A DNA stretch of 5,538 nucleotides from Azoarcus sp. GTDB lineage: Bacteria; Pseudomonadota; Gammaproteobacteria; Burkholderiales; Rhodocyclaceae. The notes beneath the pieces were generated by a model. It had not been told where the DNA came from and did not search any database. It saw nothing but the letters and a program-made list of their open reading frames with translations. The DNA lies in assembly GCA_031258035.1 (NCBI GenBank), contig JAIRNL010000250.1, positions 1-5,538 on the forward strand, written 5' to 3'. The position numbers and the translations under genes are program-made. Below, in pieces: positions 1 through 5,097 of the stretch (positions are counted from its first letter, which is position 1; each line of letters starts with the position of its first letter).

Positions 1-69
1 AGCCTGGGCTGCGCCGGCAAAGCCAAATCCCAGCGCCATGGCGGCGACAAGTTTGGAGAAGGGTTTCAT
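1..69 (-). CDS. N-terminus of an exported protein (partial, signal peptide only)
   Basis: Only the first 23 codons are in the window; the gene continues beyond the left edge. The peptide starts MKPFSKLVAAMALGF and ends GAAQA. This is a classic Sec signal peptide: a short positive n-region (K2, K6), a hydrophobic core at about residues 7-18, and an A-Q-A box suited to signal peptidase I. The mature product should therefore be periplasmic or in the outer membrane. The start is supported by a GAGGAA ribosome binding site (complement of 77-82), seven bases upstream of the ATG. A consensus sigma-54 promoter sits 87 bases upstream of the ATG on the same strand. The function cannot be told from the signal peptide alone. 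A link to nitrogen metabolism is an inference from the promoter and neighbours. Confidence 0.7.
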   Translation of the reverse strand, partial: MKPFSKLVAAMALGFGFAGAAQA

Positions 70-155
70 TTTTGCATTCCTCATGAGTTGTTGTGAACAT
101 TCGGCAGTGCACAATTTCGTAACATGCTCGCGCCGCTGCCGATAACGGCTACGTT

Positions 156-171
156 AGCAAATCCCGTGCCA
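156..171 (-). promoter_or_regulatory. Sigma-54 (-24/-12) promoter for the left-edge exported protein
   Basis: Read on the minus strand the site is TGGCACGGGATTTGCT, which matches the sigma-54 consensus TGGCAC-N5-TTGCW at every defined position. The invariant GG (170-169) and GC (158-157) are separated by exactly ten bases. Transcription should start near 145, giving a leader of about 77 bases before the ATG at 69. No exact TGT-N10-ACA NifA site was found between 172 and 470, so the activator may be NifA at a degenerate site or another enhancer-binding protein. The match is seen in the sequence; activity is inferred. Confidence 0.75.
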
Positions 172-534
172 CATATGTATTTTAATGATTTTACAGGATT
201 TTTCAAGATAAGACTTCGGCCCATCTGAAGGCAGTCAAAGAAATCGACATTCCGGGCCCGTGGTATTTCGGTAAACCACAATAAAATAAGCAAAAGGCAT
301 CCTCTCCCATTAATCAATACAACGTACAAGCAATTGAATCCATCATTTTCCTGCAAATAAGGGGAGTGTATACTGTTGATTTTCAACGGATAAAATAGGC
401 GCGTTTATCATTGTGCATTCTATATAAACGCAAATCCGCTGCGGAAAGGCGTGTAAAGATTTTTGACATCAATGCCTTTTCTCACACCCCTGAACGCGCA
501 CGTCTACGTGATATTACCAATTCACAACACGACT
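172..534. other. AT-rich non-coding stretch
   Basis: No convincing gene lies here. Positions about 172-470 are clearly richer in A and T than any gene in the window. A 101-codon open frame on the minus strand (386 to 81) has no recognisable domain, has a composition unlike its neighbours, and contains the sigma-54 promoter within it, so I do not call it. Visible structure comprises a 13-bp dyad at 375-387, a perfect 8-bp inverted repeat at 401-431 and a small TCCGC-T-GCGGA palindrome at 435-445. These could be regulator sites for the leftward promoter at 156-171, since enhancers can act from this distance. No partner gene on the plus strand is seen. Confidence 0.5.
401..431. repeat. Inverted repeat GCGTTTAT / ATAAACGC
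   Basis: GCGTTTAT at 401-408 is the exact reverse complement of ATAAACGC at 424-431, with 15 bases between. The arms are 23 bases apart centre to centre, roughly two helical turns, which would suit a dimeric DNA-binding protein. An RNA hairpin with a long loop is the alternative. It lies within the AT-rich gap about 240-260 bases upstream of the leftward sigma-54 promoter. The repeat is certain as sequence; a regulatory role is inference. Confidence 0.4.
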
Positions 535-586
535 GAAAGCGCCCGTAAAGCCAATGCTGTCAGAAAAAATTGGCGGGCAGCTTTTC
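535..586 (-). terminator. Stem-loop downstream of nifV, possible terminator
   Basis: Three paired blocks stack here: GAAAGC (535-540) with GCTTTTC (580-586, one extra T), GCCCG (541-545) with CGGGC (574-578), and CCAAT (551-555) with ATTGG (569-573). The left arm has a five-base bulge (546-550), the right arm a single A (579), and the loop is 13 bases. It lies 112 bases past the nifV stop codon. No clear T-run follows it in the nifV direction, so it may be a weak or factor-assisted terminator or only an RNA-stabilising structure. Confidence 0.35.
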
Positions 587-697
587 TCCAGGGACGATCA
601 CAGCGCCAGCGTATTACTCGAGCCAGGGCGCCCGGCTTTGCGCGCGCAGCCCCCGTTTCCCGCGCGGTTCGACTACCGGGCCGGCTGGCGCGCGCGC

Positions 698-1843
698 TCA
701 GGCGACATCCGCGACACGGTCGCGCCCGCCGTCGTGGCGCGACAACATCTCCAGCAGATCGCCGCGTTCCGGCGGGCGCTTGGCGGCGGCGACGAACCGC
801 CGCACGGCGGCCACCAGCTTTTTCGCCGCCGCCTCGTCGAGCAGGATGCCCATTTCGGCATACACGGCGAGCACCGCGCGATGCCCGGAATGCTTGCCGA
901 GCACGATGCGATGCCGCCGCCCGACTTCCGCCGGGTCGAATCCCTGGTAATTGCGCGGGTCTTTCAGGAGACCGTCGACGTGGATGCCCGCCTCGTGCGT
1001 GAAAGCCCCGCGCCCGACGATGCTTTTCTGCCACGGCACCGGTCTCCCCGAAGCGTTGGCGACAGCCTCCGACAACGGCGGAAAGCCCCTGAGATCGACG
1101 CCGGTGCTGCCGCCATGGAACTTCTCCACCCCCATCACCACTTCTTCGAGCGGTGCGTTGCCGGCGCGCTCGCCGAGGCCGTTCACCGTGGTATTCACGT
1201 GCGTGGCGCCGGCGCGAACGGCAGCCAGCGTGTTGGCGGTCGCCAGGCCCAGGTCGTCGTGGGCGTGCATCTCGATAGCCAGCCCCGAGGCGGCGACGAG
1301 CCTGGAGATGACATCGTGCAGGCGGAAAGGCTCCATGACGCCGAGCGTATCGGCATAGCGCAGCCTCGATGCGCCCGCCCTCGCCGCGACCTCCGCGATG
1401 GCGAGCAGGAAATCGGTGTCGGCGCGCGAAGCGTCCTCGCAACCGATGCACACCTCCAGCCCCAGGTCGCGCCCCCGCGCGATGAAGCGCGGCAGCGTGG
1501 CAAGCAACCAGTTTTTGTCCTTTTTCAGCTTGCGGGCGAGATGCTGCCCGGAAGCGGGCACTGAAATATCCACCCGCCGCGCGCCAAGCCCGGCACAGGC
1601 GGCGAGGTCGTCCGGGTGCATGCGGCACCAGACCATCAGTTCGGCGGCAAGGCCGAGCGCGGCCACGGCGCGGATGCCCTCGCACTCCTCCGCCCCCATC
1701 GCGGGAATGCCGACCTCCAGCTCCGGCACGCCGATGGCGTCCAGCCCGCGCGCGATGGCGAGCTTTTCAGCAAGCGAAAAGGCCACCCCGGCGGATTGTT
1801 CACCGTCGCGCAACGTGGTGTCGTTGATGATGACGCGGGGCAT
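698..1843 (-). CDS. nifV: Homocitrate synthase NifV
   Basis: The 381-residue product condenses acetyl-CoA with 2-oxoglutarate to give (R)-homocitrate, the organic ligand of the nitrogenase FeMo-cofactor; it is cytoplasmic. The length is usual for NifV. The TIM-barrel signature NDTTLRDGEQ (residues 7-16) carries the metal-binding Asp8 and catalytic Arg12. HAHDDLGLATANT (193-205) supplies the two metal-ligand histidines, NGLGERAGNAPLEE (221-234) is the conserved family block, and FTHEAGIHVDGLLKDP (281-296) is the HMGL-like C-terminal motif. The N-terminus reads as a NifV rather than a leucine-pathway LeuA: there is no C-terminal regulatory domain and the context is nif. The start is supported by an AGGGTGG ribosome binding site and by a sigma-54 promoter about 25 bases of leader upstream. 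It is transcribed away from iscA-nifU-nifS, not after nifS as in Azotobacter. Confidence 0.95.
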   Translation of the reverse strand: MPRVIINDTTLRDGEQSAGVAFSLAEKLAIARGLDAIGVPELEVGIPAMGAEECEGIRAVAALGLAAELMVWCRMHPDDLAACAGLGARRVDISVPASGQHLARKLKKDKNWLLATLPRFIARGRDLGLEVCIGCEDASRADTDFLLAIAEVAARAGASRLRYADTLGVMEPFRLHDVISRLVAASGLAIEMHAHDDLGLATANTLAAVRAGATHVNTTVNGLGERAGNAPLEEVVMGVEKFHGGSTGVDLRGFPPLSEAVANASGRPVPWQKSIVGRGAFTHEAGIHVDGLLKDPRNYQGFDPAEVGRRHRIVLGKHSGHRAVLAVYAEMGILLDEAAAKKLVAAVRRFVAAAKRPPERGDLLEMLSRHDGGRDRVADVA

Positions 1844-1878
1844 GGCTTGCCACCCTGTGACCGGAGACAGCCGGATCT

Positions 1879-1894
1879 AGCAAGAAGCACGCCA
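1879..1894 (-). promoter_or_regulatory. Sigma-54 (-24/-12) promoter for nifV
   Basis: On the minus strand the site is TGGCGTGCTTCTTGCT. It keeps the invariant GG (1893-1892) and GC (1881-1880) with the required ten-base spacing, and differs from TGGCAC-N5-TTGCW only at the A of the -24 box. The expected start of transcription is near 1868, leaving about 25 bases before the nifV ATG. The TGT-N10-ACA sites centred near 1943 and 2009 lie about 75 and 141 bases upstream of that start, within the usual range for NifA enhancers. Confidence 0.75.
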
Positions 1895-1935
1895 CCAGAC
1901 AAAGCCCGTTCATCCCCCAGCCAGGCGCCGCCCTT

Positions 1936-1951
1936 TGTTGCGAAAGCGACA
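1936..1951. promoter_or_regulatory. NifA upstream activator site 1
   Basis: The sequence TGTTGCGAAAGCGACA is an exact TGT-N10-ACA, the known NifA binding consensus. It has further dyad symmetry (TTGT.GC gaaa GC.ACAA). It is centred about 75 bases upstream of the predicted nifV start and about 178 upstream of the predicted iscA start, so it is best placed to drive nifV. The motif is palindromic and can serve both directions. Confidence 0.7.
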
Positions 1952-2001
1952 AGACAATGCAACAAAACGGCACGATCCCCGCCCCATGCGCCGGCCGGAT
2001 T

Positions 2002-2017
2002 TGTCGCGCTTCCCACA
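2002..2017. promoter_or_regulatory. NifA upstream activator site 2
   Basis: TGTCGCGCTTCCCACA is a second exact TGT-N10-ACA, 66 bases to the right of the first. It is centred about 112 bases upstream of the predicted iscA-nifU-nifS start, a typical NifA enhancer distance, and about 141 upstream of the nifV start. Its interior is less symmetric than that of site 1. A short motif of this kind can occur by chance, but two copies between two sigma-54 promoters make the assignment credible. Confidence 0.65.
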
Positions 2018-2095
2018 CCGCCCCGCGCGAAGGCGGCATCCATCTCGTTGTTTTTCATGCATCCCTCTCCTTGCCTTTCATGAACGCCCCTTGCC

Positions 2096-2111
2096 TGGCA
2101 TATACATTGCT
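2096..2111 (+). promoter_or_regulatory. Sigma-54 (-24/-12) promoter for iscA-nifU-nifS
   Basis: TGGCATATACATTGCT matches TGGCAC-N5-TTGCW except for a T at the sixth base. The invariant GG (2097-2098) and GC (2109-2110) are ten bases apart as required. Transcription should begin near 2122, about 36 bases before the ATG at 2158. This placement rules out longer in-frame starts for the first gene that lie upstream of the promoter. Confidence 0.8.
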
Positions 2112-2127
2112 ACATCCGCCATGCGTA

Positions 2128-2136
2128 CCCCCCCCC
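2128..2136 (+). repeat. Nine-base C tract in the iscA-nifUS leader
   Basis: Nine consecutive C residues lie between the predicted transcription start (about 2122) and the GGAG ribosome binding site (2144-2147). A homopolymer of this length is prone to slippage and to sequencing error. It is outside the coding frame, so a length change would alter leader length or structure rather than the protein. Confidence 0.5.
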
Positions 2137-2157
2137 AATAGACGGAGCATAAAAACC

Positions 2158-2514
2158 ATGATTACCCTCACCCCCAGCGCCGTGGAAGCCATCCATCGTT
2201 TCATGCGCGGCGCGGAGACGCCGATAGCCGGGTTGCGCCTGCTGGTGCAAGGCGGCGGCTGTTCCGGCCTGCAATACAGGATGCGGCTCGAAACAGAGAA
2301 AGAAGCCGACGACGCCGAAATCGAAGTCGACGGCATCCGCCTCTTCGTCGATCCGTTCAGCCTGCCGATGATCGACGAAATAAAGATCGACTTCATCGAC
2401 AACCTCGCCCAGCCGGGTTTCCGGTTCGACAATCCCAACGCCAGCGCGCGCTGTTCCTGCGGGCAATCGCAACCGCTTCGGTCTGAGGAGCGCCATCATG
2501 TGGGAATACTCTGA
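2158..2514 (+). CDS. iscA-nif: Nif-associated A-type Fe-S carrier protein (IscA-nif)
   Basis: The 118-residue product belongs to the A-type (HesB/IscA) family of small cytoplasmic proteins that bind and pass on Fe-S clusters or iron, here presumably for nitrogenase maturation. The three cluster-ligand cysteines are at the canonical positions: Cys35 in GGGCSG, and Cys99 and Cys101 in the C-terminal CSCG. The ATG at 2158 is chosen because a GGAG ribosome binding site (2144-2147) precedes it, the family's N-terminal ITLTPSAVEAI begins there, and the sigma-54 promoter excludes the longer upstream frame. It is the first gene of an operon with nifU and nifS and overlaps nifU by 17 bases. After CSCG the protein has 16 further residues (QSQPLRSEERHHVGIL), whereas family members usually stop about five residues after this motif. 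The tail runs through the nifU ribosome binding site and start. Confidence 0.9.
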   Translation: MITLTPSAVEAIHRFMRGAETPIAGLRLLVQGGGCSGLQYRMRLETEKEADDAEIEVDGIRLFVDPFSLPMIDEIKIDFIDNLAQPGFRFDNPNASARCSCGQSQPLRSEERHHVGIL

Positions 2515-3388
2515 AAAAGTCCGCGAGCACTTCTTCCACCCGCGCAACTCCGGGCCATTGGAAAAAGCGAACGGCGTCGGCGACGTCGGCTCCATCCAGT
2601 GCGGCGACGCCCTGCGGCTGATGCTCCGGATCAACCCCGACACCGACGTCATCGAAGAAGCGAAATTCCAGACTTTCGGCTGCGGCTCGGCCATCGCCTC
2701 GTCGTCGGCGCTCACCGAAATCGTCAAGGGCATGCCGCTGGACGAGGCGCTCGCCGTCTCCAACCAGGACATCGCCGACTACCTCGACGGACTGCCGCCC
2801 GAGAAAATGCACTGCTCGGTCATGGGACGCGAGGCGCTACAGGCCGCCATCGCCAACTACCGCGGCGAAACCTGGCGGGACGAACACGAAGAAGGCGCCC
2901 TCGTCTGCAAATGCTTCGCGGTGGACGCGGTACTGATCGAAGACGTCATCAAGGCCAACAACCTCCACACGGTAGAAGAAGTCACCTTCTACACCAAGGC
3001 GGGCGGCGGTTGCGCCTCCTGCCACGAAAGCATCGAAGAGATCCTGGCCAACGTGAAAGCCGGACGCCCCGGCCCCGGCGAAGCGTCGCCGCCGATGAAA
3101 CCCATCGACCCCAGGCCCGCCGCCGCGCCGCGCCTCACCCTGGTGCAACGCATCCACAAGATCGAAGAAGTGCTCGAAGAAGTCCGCCCCGCCCTGATAC
3201 GCGACCGTGGCGACGTGGAACTCGTCGAAGTACAGGGCCGCAACATCTACGTGAACCTCAAGGGCGCCTGTACCGGCTGCATGATGGAAGCCGCCACGCT
3301 CGGCGGCATCCAGCAGAAAATGATCGAGACACTGGGCGAACTGGTGCAAGTGCTTCCGGCCTCGTACATGCCGGCGACGGAAACCTGA
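2498..3388 (+). CDS. nifU: Nitrogenase Fe-S cluster assembly scaffold NifU
   Basis: The 296-residue product is the scaffold on which [2Fe-2S] and [4Fe-4S] clusters are built before transfer to nitrogenase proteins. It has the full three-domain NifU layout. The N-terminal IscU-like domain (about 1-125) carries Cys35, Cys62 and Cys106. The central Bfd-like [2Fe-2S] domain (about 134-185) carries Cys137, Cys139, Cys172 and Cys175. A proline-rich linker (about 190-212) leads to the C-terminal Nfu-type domain, with Cys258 and Cys261 in the CTGC motif. All nine expected cysteines are present, so the protein should be functional. A GAGGAG ribosome binding site (2485-2490) supports the ATG at 2498, which overlaps the end of iscA and suggests translational coupling. 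nifS follows 15 bases after the stop. Confidence 0.97.
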   Translation: MWEYSEKVREHFFHPRNSGPLEKANGVGDVGSIQCGDALRLMLRINPDTDVIEEAKFQTFGCGSAIASSSALTEIVKGMPLDEALAVSNQDIADYLDGLPPEKMHCSVMGREALQAAIANYRGETWRDEHEEGALVCKCFAVDAVLIEDVIKANNLHTVEEVTFYTKAGGGCASCHESIEEILANVKAGRPGPGEASPPMKPIDPRPAAAPRLTLVQRIHKIEEVLEEVRPALIRDRGDVELVEVQGRNIYVNLKGACTGCMMEAATLGGIQQKMIETLGELVQVLPASYMPATET

Positions 3389-3403
3389 CAGAGGCGCCGC
3401 GAC

Positions 3404-4612
3404 ATGACCCCCATCTACCTCGACAACAACGCCACCACGCGCGTCGATCCCGCCGCGGTCGAAGCGATGCTGCCCTTTTTCACCGAGCACTTCGGCAACC
3501 CCTCCTCGATCCACGCCTTCGGCGCGAACGTGGGCACGGCGCTGAAAGAAGCGCGCCAGAAAATCCAGGCCCTGCTCGGCGCGCAACACGACTCGGAAAT
3601 CGTCTTCACCTCCTGCGGCACCGAATCCGACGCCACCGCCATCCTCTCCGCCCTGCGCGCGCAACCGGAAAAAAACACCGTCATCACCACCGCGGTCGAA
3701 CACCCGGCCATCCTGAACCTGTGCGACTGGCTGGAAAAAGAAGGCTACATCGTCCACAAACTCCGGGTAGACCGGAAAGGCCGGCTCGATCTCGACGAAT
3801 ACCGGGCGCTCCTGACCCCCAACGTCGCCATTGCCTCGGTGATGTGGGCGAACAACGAAACCGGCGTCCTCTTCCCGGTGGAAGCGATGGCCGAAATCGC
3901 CGCCGCGCGGGGCACCATATTCCACACCGACGCCGTGCAGGCGGTCGGCAAAGTGCCGATGGATCTGAAGCGCACGAAAATCGACATGCTTTCGCTCTCC
4001 GGCCACAAGCTGCACGCGCCCAAGGGCATCGGCGTACTCTACCTGCGGCGCGGCTGCCGCTTCCGACCGCTGTTGCGCGGCGGGCACCAGGAACGGGGAC
4101 GGCGCGCGGGCACGGAAAACGCCCCCGCCATCGTCGCGCTCGGCAAAGCCGCCGAACTGGCCCAAGCGCATCTCGATTTCGAGAACACCGCGGTGCGGCG
4201 GCTGCGCGACAAACTGGAACAAGCCATCCTGTCGCAAGTTCCGCACGCCTTTTCCGCCGGCGACACCGCCAACCGGCTGCCAAACACCAGCAATATCGCG
4301 TTCGAGTACGTCGAAGGCGAAGCGATCCTCCTGCTGCTCAACAAACAGGGCATCGCCGCCAGTTCCGGCTCCGCCTGCACCTCCGGCTCGCTCGAACCCT
4401 CGCACGTCATGCGCGCCATGGGCATTCCCTACACCGCCGCGCACGGCACCATCCGCTTTTCGCTCTCGCGCGACACGACGGAAGAAGAAATCGACCGCGT
4501 CATCGCCGCCGTGCCGCCGATCATCGCGCGGCTGCGCGAACTGTCGCCCTACTGGAACAAGGACGGCCCCGTGGAAAATCCGGCGCAGGCGTTCGCGCCG
4601 GCCTATGCATGA
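3404..4612 (+). CDS. nifS: Cysteine desulfurase NifS
   Basis: The 402-residue pyridoxal-phosphate enzyme converts cysteine to alanine and delivers the sulfur as a persulfide to NifU. It opens with the family signature MTPIYLDNNATT. His100 (VEHPAILN) stacks on the cofactor, and Asp176 and Gln179 lie in HTDAVQA. The Schiff-base Lys202 is in SGHKLHAPKG. The catalytic Cys325 is in SSGSACTSGSLEPSHV. Lys202 and Cys325 have the same numbering as I recall for Azotobacter vinelandii NifS. The RAGTEN substrate-binding block is at about 234-239. The start has an AGAGG ribosome binding site a few bases upstream and sits 15 bases after nifU. It is the last gene of the rightward operon; the 67-bp hairpin element begins 73 bases past its stop. 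The length and motifs mark it as group I NifS/IscS, and the context favours NifS. Confidence 0.97.
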   Translation: MTPIYLDNNATTRVDPAAVEAMLPFFTEHFGNPSSIHAFGANVGTALKEARQKIQALLGAQHDSEIVFTSCGTESDATAILSALRAQPEKNTVITTAVEHPAILNLCDWLEKEGYIVHKLRVDRKGRLDLDEYRALLTPNVAIASVMWANNETGVLFPVEAMAEIAAARGTIFHTDAVQAVGKVPMDLKRTKIDMLSLSGHKLHAPKGIGVLYLRRGCRFRPLLRGGHQERGRRAGTENAPAIVALGKAAELAQAHLDFENTAVRRLRDKLEQAILSQVPHAFSAGDTANRLPNTSNIAFEYVEGEAILLLLNKQGIAASSGSACTSGSLEPSHVMRAMGIPYTAAHGTIRFSLSRDTTEEEIDRVIAAVPPIIARLRELSPYWNKDGPVENPAQAFAPAYA

Positions 4613-4684
4613 AAAATGCCGCCCCGCTGGGCGTACCCCGGCGCTTTCGCGACATTTAAAAGGCGGCGCGTATGCGCCCCTGAC

Positions 4685-4751
4685 TGTCATTCCGCGCGAA
4701 GTCGCGGAATCCACACGCCGCATGGATTCCGCGACTTCGCGCGGAATGACA
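4685..4751. repeat. 67-bp hairpin element (paired REP-like repeats)
   Basis: Two perfect 29-bp arms (4685-4713 and 4723-4751) are reverse complements of one another, separated by nine bases (4714-4722). Each arm also contains its own palindrome, ATTCCGCG-N6-CGCGGAAT. The element therefore looks like two REP/dRS3-type units (ATTCC...GGAAT) placed head to head. Such GTCATTCC...GGAATCC elements are common between genes in beta- and gamma-proteobacteria. It lies between the converging ends of nifS and the DUF683 gene, where a long RNA hairpin could end or insulate transcription from both sides. There is no T-run, so it is not a standard intrinsic terminator. Confidence 0.85.
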
Positions 4752-4793
4752 TGGGTTTACTCTCGAATTCCGTGCCGCAATAACAGCAAAGAC

Positions 4794-5006
4794 TCAACCC
4801 TGGGCCCGCGCCGCGCCCAGGCGGGCGCTGGCTTGCGCCCATGCCTTGCAGGCCTCATAAGTCGACTGCGCGATGCCGGGGATTTCCTCATACCCCCCCG
4901 GCAGGCGATCTTCCACCAGATCATGCAACTGTCCCGCCCATTCGGAAGCGATGCGTTTCAGCGTTTTCACCTCCTTGTCGAGAGCCTTCAATTCCTCTTC
5001 GCTCAT
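4794..5006 (-). CDS. Nif-associated Rop-like protein (DUF683 / CCE_0567 family)
   Basis: The 70-residue product resembles the small DUF683 (Rop-like, CCE_0567) family, which occurs almost only in nif gene clusters, usually beside nifX and its DUF269 partner. Family members form dimeric helical hairpins and at least one binds metal; the exact role in nitrogen fixation is not settled. Two helices are seen here: EEELKALDKEVKTLKRIASE (about 3-22, heptad-like) and a C-terminal alanine-rich helix (about 46-67). They are joined by the recognisable stretch LHDLVEDRLPGGYEEIPGIAQSTYEA. The start at 5006 has an AGAAGG ribosome binding site (complement of 5013-5018), and a longer frame to 5420 is unsupported. 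It follows the RseC-like gene on the same strand with a 91-base gap and converges on nifS. A seven-base C run (plus strand, 4893-4899) lies in the coding sequence. Confidence 0.85.
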   Translation of the reverse strand: MSEEELKALDKEVKTLKRIASEWAGQLHDLVEDRLPGGYEEIPGIAQSTYEACKAWAQASARLGAARAQG

Positions 5007-5097
5007 GGCACACCTTCTCGAAGAAATTACCCAACCTGGAAGCCGTGGCCCCGGCCGCAACCATCGAGCGGAAAATCCAGCCCCGTCCCGGCAGACC

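Noticed and set aside
81..386. 101-codon minus-strand open frame in the AT-rich gap
   Set aside because: It contains the sigma-54 promoter of the next gene and has no recognisable family or clear ribosome binding site.
452..468. Possible NifA site TGT-N11-ACA
   Set aside because: The spacing is eleven, not ten, and it is over 300 bases from the nearest sigma-54 promoter.
463..468. TTGACA resembling a sigma-70 -35 box
   Set aside because: No -10 box follows at 16-18 bases and no plus-strand gene lies downstream.
554..1564. Long plus-strand open frame opposite nifV
   Set aside because: It is antisense to a complete homocitrate synthase and shows no recognisable motif.
1957..2157. Upstream extension of the IscA-like protein to a start at 1957
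   Set aside because: The frame is open, but the added part covers an enhancer site and the -24/-12 promoter; the family N-terminus and the ribosome binding site point to 2158.
2599..4659. A 686-codon open frame on the plus strand
   Set aside because: It lies across nifU and nifS in another frame, is rich in Arg, His and Pro as expected of a shadow of GC-rich genes, and shows no domain.
2837..4723. A 628-codon open frame on the minus strand
   Set aside because: It is antisense to nifU and nifS, which carry every expected catalytic residue; its own translation is low-complexity and even runs into the hairpin repeat.
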